Source: JBMYQA01 sp049600855 (GTDB lineage: Bacteria > Bacteroidota > Bacteroidia > Cytophagales > Flammeovirgaceae). Taken from it: a DNA stretch of 64,000 nucleotides. The position numbers and the translations under genes were made by a program. Below are positions 58,213 through 64,000 of the stretch, piece after piece. Under the pieces are notes generated by a model, which worked only from the letters and a program-made list of their open reading frames with translations, was not told where the DNA came from and ran no database searches. The stretch spans positions 1 through 64,000 of the forward strand of contig JBMYQA010000001.1 of NCBI GenBank assembly GCA_049600855.1, read 5' to 3'. The stretch's first letter is position 1. The number at the start of each line of letters is the position of its first letter.

Positions 58213-61200
58213 ATGAAACAACTTGTATTTTTACTCATTTTACTCATCAGTAATTTAACTGATTCCATTGCACAAAGCATATTTGAACAACAAGGGAAGT
58301 ACGGATTAAAACAGGAAGATGGAAGCGTAATGCTGAAGGCTGAGTATTTCCAAATCTTACCCATTCAAGGTGGGCAGTTTTTGTTGTGTAAAGAAAACCC
58401 AAATTACCAAGGAGTAGCGGGAGTCCAAAAACATGAGACTCCAAGTGAGGGCATCAACTCCGCTGCCTTAGACCTGCCCTGCCAGCAAAAGACAGCAGCT
58501 ACTTTTTCATTTAACGCTAACCTACACTATGGTTTGGTTGTAAGTTCCACAAATATAATTCCTGCGAATTACCAAGCCATTCATTTTTTAGCTGATCAAG
58601 ATCGCTACGTGATTAAACAGGGCGATTATTATTACCTCTACAATCTCCAAAAGAAAAAGCCTGCAAAAAAGCCTAAACTGAGTTCGATTTGCTCATTTGG
58701 AAATGGGTTTATTGGAGGAATAGCCGGGAAGTATGGAATCCTGAATAAAGCCTTTAAATTTAAGCACAAGCCAATTTATGATCAAATCAGTCCGTTGAAT
58801 GACGACATTTATGGGCTAGAACAAGGAGGCGATAAATATGTGATGTCTCGTTTTAATTTAGAATTGATTACTGCAAAAACGGTACAAGAAATTTATTTGG
58901 ATAGCATTGGTGGAAATGCCTTGTTCAAACAAAATGGGAAGTACGGCATCATGGAAATTTATGAAGGGAATGTGTTAATCCCAGCTCAATACGATGCCAT
59001 CCGCACATTTGAACTGAAGGGTATGATTCGGGTACAACAGAATGGCTTGTGGGGAATTTTGGATGTGGAAGGCGAGTACGAATATTTAGCGTTTCAATAT
59101 CAAGCGATTCAGGTGTTAGATCAAAAGAGTGCTACCATCAGGGTAAAAGTAGCAGAAGGTTGGAAGGTCATGACCTTGAAAGAAAAGTTTGAGCTAGTCT
59201 CCAACCAAGCTTATGAAAAGATCGAAGCCTATCAAGATTGGGCTTATTTGATTCAAGTCGATGGCAAACAAGGTTTCGTAAAAAAAGAGGGCTTCGAAGA
59301 AATCTTAACTCCGCAATTTGATCAGATCAAGCTAAACACAAGCAATTCATTTATCGAAGTGGGTACAGGAACAAAGAAAGGCTTACTGAGCAAAAATGAC
59401 CTTTCTGTCATCCTTCCTGCTGAGTATACCGATTACCAAGATATTTCCTTAAAAGATCAGCCTACCTTTTTGCTCAAGAAAAACAATCGTTGGGGCATGC
59501 AAGAACTTACCGGCCAAAAGCGCAGCATCCCTCATGAGTATGATAAATTGGAGGCTTATGGAAATAACGAATGGTTTATCGCTTGGAAAGGCCGTTCGCA
59601 AGGATTGCTTTCGCTGAAAACGGACACAAACCCAGCTTTAGGTTTTAAGTATACAGCCATGCGCATTGATGTGAAAAAGGATGGCTGTTTGGTATATGCC
59701 CAAAAGAATGGGGCTTGGGGTATCCTAGAAGTGTTCAATAATGGCGAAGTAAAAACCATTCGCGATTTTACCTTGGAGGAAATCGCCCCAATTGAAGGTG
59801 AAGGCTTAGACGGTTATGTAAAAATCAAGAAAAATGGCTTATTTGGGTTATATCAACTCAACGACGATTTATTTTCTCAATCCATGCGCGAGGTATTGCC
59901 TCCTGAATTTGAAGATATTTCCTACGAAAGCAAACTCACCGTGCGGGTAAGAAAACAAGGACAAGCGGGCAGTGCGACTTTAACGAGTGGGAATGTATTA
60001 TTACAAAATAGTATGGAAGATTTATTCCCAATAAAATGGAAAGTGGAAATTGGGCAATCAACCTTTAGAACCAATATGATGCTGGCGAATGGCGTGCTGT
60101 TGGTTGGGTCTAACGGCAACAGTCGGGGAAGTTTGGCTGATGCAAAAGATGGCTTATATTTAATTGATCCGAAAACAGGAAGGATTACGCAACACATTCG
60201 CCCCGATTTGGTGGGCGATACTGACGTGAATGGGGTTGCGGTATCAGGTGATCGTTTTTATTTTGGGAATGATGCACATCATGTGTTTTGTTATGATTTT
60301 TCGGGAAAGCAAATTTGGGGAGCCGATGTGGATGGAGACATTGAAGGGAGCCCAACCTTGTTTGATGTCAATAAAGATGGGTTGGATGATGCCATTTTTG
60401 CCACAGAAGGTGGGAGCGTAGTTGCCTTTAATGGAGCGAATGGAATCAAACTCTGGGAATACAAAGCCGCGAATGGCGGTTATTTTACGGCAACGCCTGC
60501 TGCTTATGACATTACGGGTGATGCCATTCCTGATGTCATGATTGGGACGGGAGGTAGCCCTTATTTTTATGCGATTAATGGGAAAACAGGCAAAGCGCTT
60601 TGGCAATTCAAAACCAAGTCTACTTCGGGGTTTGTGAATGGTTCGGGTATTCATGCTTCGGCAAATGTATTATTAGAAAGGGGAAAAGCCGCTCAAATTA
60701 TTGCGACCGAGTCTTATGGCATCATTCATTATTTGAATAAAAGCGGGCAGTGGAAACGCTATATTGGGAATACCATCGGAATATTTTCAACTCCTGTATT
60801 TAGTCCCAAAGGTACCATTGTGAATGGAGCTGCATGGTTAGGCAGAGGCAATGTAGATGTAACCGTTATTCGAAGCTATTCCGATTGGGAAGAACAGCGA
60901 GGTGGCGTTCGTTATGCTGCGCGTAGAACGCAGATGGATGGTTCTCCAGTGGCTGTGACTTCATCTAGTGCTTTTGTGGCCGATGTATTAGCAAAAGGCT
61001 ATCCTCAATTTGGCATTGCTGATGAAACGGGAAAATTCCAACTCATTAATGAAGATGGGCTGGTAGAAGAAATTATGCTTGCTCCTGCAGGCGTTGAAGC
61101 GCCCATGTTGGTTCAGGATATTGATGGCGATGGGATGTTGGAAATTGTAGTCGCCTGTTTAGATGGCAAGCTGTATTGCTTTGATACGAAATCTACAGCC

Positions 61201-61260
61201 AAAGCCTTCTGGGGCCAATTTAGAGGAGACAACAAAAACACAGGGGTAATTCGAAAGTAG
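58213..61260 (+). CDS. Exported WG-repeat and beta-propeller protein
   Basis: I chose the ATG at 58213 (MKQLVFLLILLISNLTDSIA, a signal peptide), 7 codons inside the longest ORF. It is 1015 residues. The first part (about 25-560) holds WG-type repeats, for example KYGLKQEDGSVML, KYGILNKAFKFKHKP, KYGIMEIYEGNVLIP, NGLWGILDVEGEYEY and NRWGMQELTG. The second part, from about 610, is a PQQ/FG-GAP-like propeller with ADVDGDIEGSPTLFDVNKDG, DIDGDGMLEIVVACLDGKLY and GKALWQFKT. It is likely periplasmic or surface. The two fold types joined in one protein are unusual, and no partner is visible. Confidence 0.8.
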   Translation: MKQLVFLLILLISNLTDSIAQSIFEQQGKYGLKQEDGSVMLKAEYFQILPIQGGQFLLCKENPNYQGVAGVQKHETPSEGINSAALDLPCQQKTAATFSFNANLHYGLVVSSTNIIPANYQAIHFLADQDRYVIKQGDYYYLYNLQKKKPAKKPKLSSICSFGNGFIGGIAGKYGILNKAFKFKHKPIYDQISPLNDDIYGLEQGGDKYVMSRFNLELITAKTVQEIYLDSIGGNALFKQNGKYGIMEIYEGNVLIPAQYDAIRTFELKGMIRVQQNGLWGILDVEGEYEYLAFQYQAIQVLDQKSATIRVKVAEGWKVMTLKEKFELVSNQAYEKIEAYQDWAYLIQVDGKQGFVKKEGFEEILTPQFDQIKLNTSNSFIEVGTGTKKGLLSKNDLSVILPAEYTDYQDISLKDQPTFLLKKNNRWGMQELTGQKRSIPHEYDKLEAYGNNEWFIAWKGRSQGLLSLKTDTNPALGFKYTAMRIDVKKDGCLVYAQKNGAWGILEVFNNGEVKTIRDFTLEEIAPIEGEGLDGYVKIKKNGLFGLYQLNDDLFSQSMREVLPPEFEDISYESKLTVRVRKQGQAGSATLTSGNVLLQNSMEDLFPIKWKVEIGQSTFRTNMMLANGVLLVGSNGNSRGSLADAKDGLYLIDPKTGRITQHIRPDLVGDTDVNGVAVSGDRFYFGNDAHHVFCYDFSGKQIWGADVDGDIEGSPTLFDVNKDGLDDAIFATEGGSVVAFNGANGIKLWEYKAANGGYFTATPAAYDITGDAIPDVMIGTGGSPYFYAINGKTGKALWQFKTKSTSGFVNGSGIHASANVLLERGKAAQIIATESYGIIHYLNKSGQWKRYIGNTIGIFSTPVFSPKGTIVNGAAWLGRGNVDVTVIRSYSDWEEQRGGVRYAARRTQMDGSPVAVTSSSAFVADVLAKGYPQFGIADETGKFQLINEDGLVEEIMLAPAGVEAPMLVQDIDGDGMLEIVVACLDGKLYCFDTKSTAKAFWGQFRGDNKNTGVIRK

Positions 61261-61282
61261 TTAGTTGGGTATGATATGATAC

Positions 61283-61312
61283 AAAAGCACAGGCCAATAG
61301 CCCGTGCTTTTA
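61283..61312. terminator. Bidirectional terminator
   Basis: AAAAGCAC (61283-61290) pairs with GTGCTTTT (61304-61311), with further partial pairing inside. It serves the plus-strand gene ending at 61260 and faces the minus-strand gene at 61359. Confidence 0.8.
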
Positions 61313-61358
61313 ACATCTTATCTAAAAAAAGTAAACCTTAAATACGGATTTCAAGTCT

Positions 61359-61976
61359 TTAGTTGACTTCGAATGTCTCTATCACTTTTTGGCCATTACT
61401 GCTGACAGTAACTACATACGTACCTGGAGTCAAAAACTCCATATTAAATAATTGATTGGCATTTTCCACTTCACGGAAAACTTCTGAATGAACGAGGTTT
61501 CCCAAATCATCTTCAATCTCAACAGTAACATCTGCCGTAGCATGGGCAAAGCCTACCCTTAACTTGCGATCGTGGTGCGCATCAGGAACAATAACGACAT
61601 CAAAACCCTCTGTTTTTGTAGCTTGGCCAATTTCGATGGTTTCGCTAAATTCATACGAACCTGATTCAACTTTTACGGTATAGGTTCCAATGGCCAAATT
61701 GGATAGATCATAGCGCTTACGCATTGCTTGTGTATGCTTTTGCGTTTCGCTAAATACCAGTTGATGGTCGACATTATAAATCTTGATTTTAACTGCGTGA
61801 TTGGTCAGGTTGTCAAAAGATAATACAAATTTTTCACTGCCTTTTTCAGCGCGAAGACTATAGGCAAACTTGGCATCTGCGCTTACCCCTTTGCCTGTTT
61901 TATAATGGGCATTTGCTTGTAATAGATTACCGAGTAGTAGTGTTAATGCAAAAATAAATGTCAGTTGCTTTCTCAT
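61359..61976 (-). CDS. Secreted two-module beta-sandwich protein
   Basis: 205 residues with a signal peptide (MRKQLTFIFALTLLLGNLLQANA). The mature part holds two similar modules: one at about 45-115 (KFVLSFDNLTNHAVKIKIYN ... LSNLAIGTYTVKVESG), one at about 125-205 (LRVGFAHATADVTVEIEDDL ... FLTPGTYVVTVSSNGQKVIE). Both resemble DUF3244 or the fold of type IX sorting domains, but without a clear sorting tail, so it is probably periplasmic or a soluble secreted protein. A duplication of one module is the likely origin. Confidence 0.75.
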   Translation of the reverse strand: MRKQLTFIFALTLLLGNLLQANAHYKTGKGVSADAKFAYSLRAEKGSEKFVLSFDNLTNHAVKIKIYNVDHQLVFSETQKHTQAMRKRYDLSNLAIGTYTVKVESGSYEFSETIEIGQATKTEGFDVVIVPDAHHDRKLRVGFAHATADVTVEIEDDLGNLVHSEVFREVENANQLFNMEFLTPGTYVVTVSSNGQKVIETFEVN

Positions 61977-62034
61977 GATGTTGGGTTTATTACGGTGAAT
62001 AAGTGATTTGTTGCATTAATTTCAATCAAGATGC

Positions 62035-62042
62035 CAAAAATA
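62035..62042 (-). promoter_or_regulatory. Candidate -7 box for the two-module secreted protein
   Basis: The minus strand reads TATTTTTG, an exact TAnnTTTG match, about 58 bases ahead of the start at 61976. Confidence 0.45.
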
Positions 62043-62198
62043 TTTAAGGCACTGATTGCTAGCTACTTGTGTCTGAATTTGTGATTTTCTTATTTATGAA
62101 TGCTGTTCGGAAATGAACAGCTTTTGTGATGAAAGCGAACAAAAAAACGTCAAGAGGAAGTGTAAAAACCATTCAAATGCTGGCTGTAACTGCTGTAA

Positions 62199-62231
62199 AA
62201 GCAAACTCCTGCATGAGTCATCGTGCAGGAG
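62199..62231 (-). terminator. Terminator of the DUF4384-like gene
   Basis: An 8-bp stem CTCCTGCA (62206-62213) / TGCAGGAG (62224-62231). On the minus strand it leads into a TTTG-CTTTT run. Confidence 0.65.
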
Positions 62232-62269
62232 CTGTTTAAATTGAATAGTGTGTTCTTGATTTTATTCTA

Positions 62270-63208
62270 TTAATTGCTGGTGTTGACTGTAATGTCTATA
62301 GGTTGAATTTGGAATGAAGTATTACTGCTTTTGTTTTTAGCTACCCACTTTTGAAAGTCCGTTAAGTCAAGCCACTTAATGCCTTGATCATTTTGCAAAA
62401 TGGGTTTTCGAAAAGCAGTTTCTGAAAAGACCACATAGATTCGATTAAATAAGGGTTTACCTTCCGCATAAAGGGCATACTCATCAATATCCCATCGATT
62501 TACCCCTTCAATTTGTTGCTTCGTTTTGCTAGAAAATAAGAGGTAAGTCTGATCGGCCTCTACGGGTGCACAATTAGCTAAATCCCCGCTCATTCGCACA
62601 TAGGGAAAGAGACGGTAGATTTTCCCATTTTCTTCCATAAACACACTCAAATAGCCATTTACAGAAGGTTTGAATTGTAAGAATAAACTTTCTTGGTTTG
62701 CAAAATCGGTGGAAACGCAAGCATCATGGTCGTCACAGCGTTTGGTAAATGCCTCAAAGTCAGCCTTGGTTTCTTGGAGTTCAATGGCTGTTCCCTGAAT
62801 TTCACAGAGTAGCCAAAGTTCTTGCTTCTTTGATTTTTTATCGCCCACTTCGCGCAATACCCATCGGATGTTTGATTTTTTTGTTTCTAACCATTCCCCC
62901 TTTACCATGGTATTGGCAATCATGTTCATCTTTGTAGTGGTTTCTGTTTTTTCGCCAGTCGCAGTATTTTCGAGATAGGTATGTGTGCCCTGAACAATCA
63001 CTTTCCCAAAAGCGTGCTCCAACGCATTAATCTTAGCCAATTCCACCACTTGCCGTTTAATTTGACCAATATTATGAGAATCATCGACCAAGATATCTGC
63101 TTTGCCTGATACGTGAATTGCCTTAACCTTTTGGGCTTGTAATGCGAAATTACTCCCAAAGAGGAATAACAAGGAGGTGTAAAGGATAAGGAGTGTCTTG
63201 GTTTTCAT
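62270..63208 (-). CDS. Exported DUF4384-like protein
   Basis: I chose the ATG at 63208 (MKTKTLLILYTSLLFLFGSN), which gives a signal peptide ending FALQAQ. The longest ORF adds 43 residues that are translated from a palindromic repeat and hairpin, which is unlikely to be real. It is 312 residues. The first part (AIHVSGKADILVDDSHNIGQ, KINALEHAFGKVIVQGTHTY) resembles an LPP20/FlgT-like N-domain. The second (FLQFKPSVNGYLSVFMEENG, IYRLFPYVRMSGDLANCAPV) is like DUF4384. Its role at the cell envelope is unknown. It is close to and in line with the gene at 63346. Confidence 0.75.
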   Translation of the reverse strand: MKTKTLLILYTSLLFLFGSNFALQAQKVKAIHVSGKADILVDDSHNIGQIKRQVVELAKINALEHAFGKVIVQGTHTYLENTATGEKTETTTKMNMIANTMVKGEWLETKKSNIRWVLREVGDKKSKKQELWLLCEIQGTAIELQETKADFEAFTKRCDDHDACVSTDFANQESLFLQFKPSVNGYLSVFMEENGKIYRLFPYVRMSGDLANCAPVEADQTYLLFSSKTKQQIEGVNRWDIDEYALYAEGKPLFNRIYVVFSETAFRKPILQNDQGIKWLDLTDFQKWVAKNKSSNTSFQIQPIDITVNTSN

Positions 63209-63242
63209 GTTTTTGAGTTCTAATAAATCGAATGATTCAAAT

Positions 63243-63283
63243 AAGAAGTTGGAAAATGGCTGATTGCACTTCTCCAACTTCTT
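63243..63283 (-). repeat. Perfect 10-bp hairpin in the leader of the DUF4384-like gene
   Basis: AAGAAGTTGG (63243-63252) and CCAACTTCTT (63274-63283). Its 3' end adjoins the palindrome at 63281-63325, and the CTAAGAAGTT core is shared with the leader at 7556-7565. Confidence 0.55.
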
Positions 63284-63325
63284 AGAGGCTGTTTTTTTAA
63301 AACAAAAATTCAAACGGCCTCTTAG
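63281..63325 (-). repeat. Palindromic leader element, copy 4
   Basis: CTTAGAGGCTGTTTTT on one side and TTCAAACGGCCTCTTAG on the other, around an A-rich middle. The arms match those at 19850-19907 and 36925-36976. It lies about 75-115 bases before the chosen start of the DUF4384-like gene. Confidence 0.6.
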
Positions 63326-63345
63326 CTTTCCCTTCATGTGGTTTA

Positions 63346-64000
63346 CTAATCACATAGAGGTGGCAACGCATCAACATGTACCACTCGAATCGGCATTCTA
63401 AACTGAATATCTTTGAGATCTCTCACTTTGTCGGCATCTGAACTCGCGCAATAAGAAGCGGGTACGAGTTTGCAAGAAAATGTTCCACTGATGATTCCAT
63501 TAAATTCAAAGTGAGGAAGACTCGAACCTTCTGGTATTTTTTCTTCAAATTCAACCAATTCAAATTGATCTACGGTAAAATGTGCATCAGCTGCCTGATC
63601 GATGTAAGCAGAGCTTAACGTAGGATTTTGGCCATCGTAATACGAAACTTCTATGATGGTGGGTAAATCATCAGAAAGCAAAAGGTCATAAGAGTTATCG
63701 TCATCATGGGTACATTGCGCAGGCTCATATAAACTTTTCTCTTGAACGAACTTGACTTCCCCTTGGAATAATGATTTTAACCTCCAATCCTCTTCATTAA
63801 AATCGATGTTTTCTCTTAGAAGTGCTTTACGGAAGGTTAAGGTAATTCTACCGAGTTCTTCATCACTGATACTCATGTCTCTACCGAATGAGTAATATTC
63901 TTTATTGGGGCCTGGACATCCCCAACTGGTATAATTAGAATGGTATGTATTGACATAATCATAGCATTCTTGATTAGGGTAGTTCTGCGTACGGAATTGC
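63346..64000 (-). CDS. Hypothetical protein, N-terminal part outside window
   Basis: The frame stays open past the first ATG at 63876 to the end of the window (upstream codons read SNYTSWGCPGPNKEYYSFGR and QFRTQNYPNQECYDYV), so the true start lies beyond 64000. At least 217 residues are seen. The visible part is soluble and rich in acidic residues, with beta-rich sequence and Cys residues (SLYEPAQCTHDDDN, GIISGTFSCKLVPASYC, PLCD at the end). No family is recognised. The downstream gene on the same strand is close, so they may be co-transcribed. Confidence 0.65.
   Translation of the reverse strand, partial: QFRTQNYPNQECYDYVNTYHSNYTSWGCPGPNKEYYSFGRDMSISDEELGRITLTFRKALLRENIDFNEEDWRLKSLFQGEVKFVQEKSLYEPAQCTHDDDNSYDLLLSDDLPTIIEVSYYDGQNPTLSSAYIDQAADAHFTVDQFELVEFEEKIPEGSSLPHFEFNGIISGTFSCKLVPASYCASSDADKVRDLKDIQFRMPIRVVHVDALPPLCD

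Noticed and set aside
63209..63337. 43-residue N-terminal extension of the DUF4384-like protein
   Set aside because: It is encoded by a palindrome and a hairpin and would hide a clear signal peptide that begins at 63208.

Overview
The window comes from a Bacteroidota chromosome, most likely a marine, non-flagellated Cytophagales-type gliding bacterium (inference). The signs are type IX secretion C-terminal sorting domains on several large exported proteins, a CHU_C gliding-associated tail, a RemB/Wzi-like outer-membrane protein, PAS and SpoIIE-type sensors, TAnnTTTG promoter boxes (the Bacteroidota -7 element), few Shine-Dalgarno sequences and a moderately AT-rich base composition.

Layout. 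1-3.6 kb: three overlapping photolyase/cryptochrome genes (CryDASH 3' end, an Fe-S (6-4) photolyase, and a divergent third member), then a convergent DUF3592 gene. 4.1-5.6 kb: a gene scar with a frameshifted remnant, a truncated HExxH protein and a small exported protein. 5.7-8.0 kb: a RemB/Wzi-like barrel and a STAS-like protein. 8.4-22.8 kb: a signalling block with a PAS-SpoIIE phosphatase and then a chemosensory run: a 2576-residue soluble receptor with about 17 PAS modules, CheW, two CheY, CheA and a CheC/CheX phosphatase, with no CheR or CheB. 22.9-29.4 kb: a small acidic protein, a secreted CHU_C protein, tRNA-Ala(GGC), a conserved hypothetical and metG. 29.6-33.1 kb: pstSCAB phosphate uptake. 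33.2-41.1 kb: a five-gene operon for a ubiquitin-like conjugation system. 41.5-46.7 kb: a DUF4431 protein, an orphan ECF sigma factor, a possible 17-residue peptide gene and a sensor-propeller/SpoIIE protein. 47-56.7 kb: a 3236-residue T9SS-exported surface protein. 57.3-64 kb: a zinc-ribbon membrane protein, a WG-repeat/beta-propeller protein and three secreted or hypothetical proteins, the last running off the window end.

The standout is the minus-strand operon from 41134 down to 33243. Read in transcription order it encodes a RING-like zinc protein, an E1-like adenylating enzyme, an E2 fused to an EAD1 domain and a ubiquitin-like domain, a JAMM isopeptidase, and a membrane-anchored Cdc48/FtsH-like ATPase with one degenerate and one intact AAA+ module. 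Together they give activation, conjugation, possible ligation, deconjugation and unfolding of targets. No free ubiquitin-like modifier gene is visible; the only beta-grasp candidate sits inside the E2 protein. The EAD1 domain points to a conflict or defence role (inference from the known biology of EAD domains).

Other notable signals are an imperfect palindrome family (TTAGAGRCTGTTT-like arms) found in leaders or gaps ahead of four unrelated genes, which makes two of the longest ORF starts misleading, and the loss of canonical FAD-pocket and tryptophan residues in the third photolyase-family protein.
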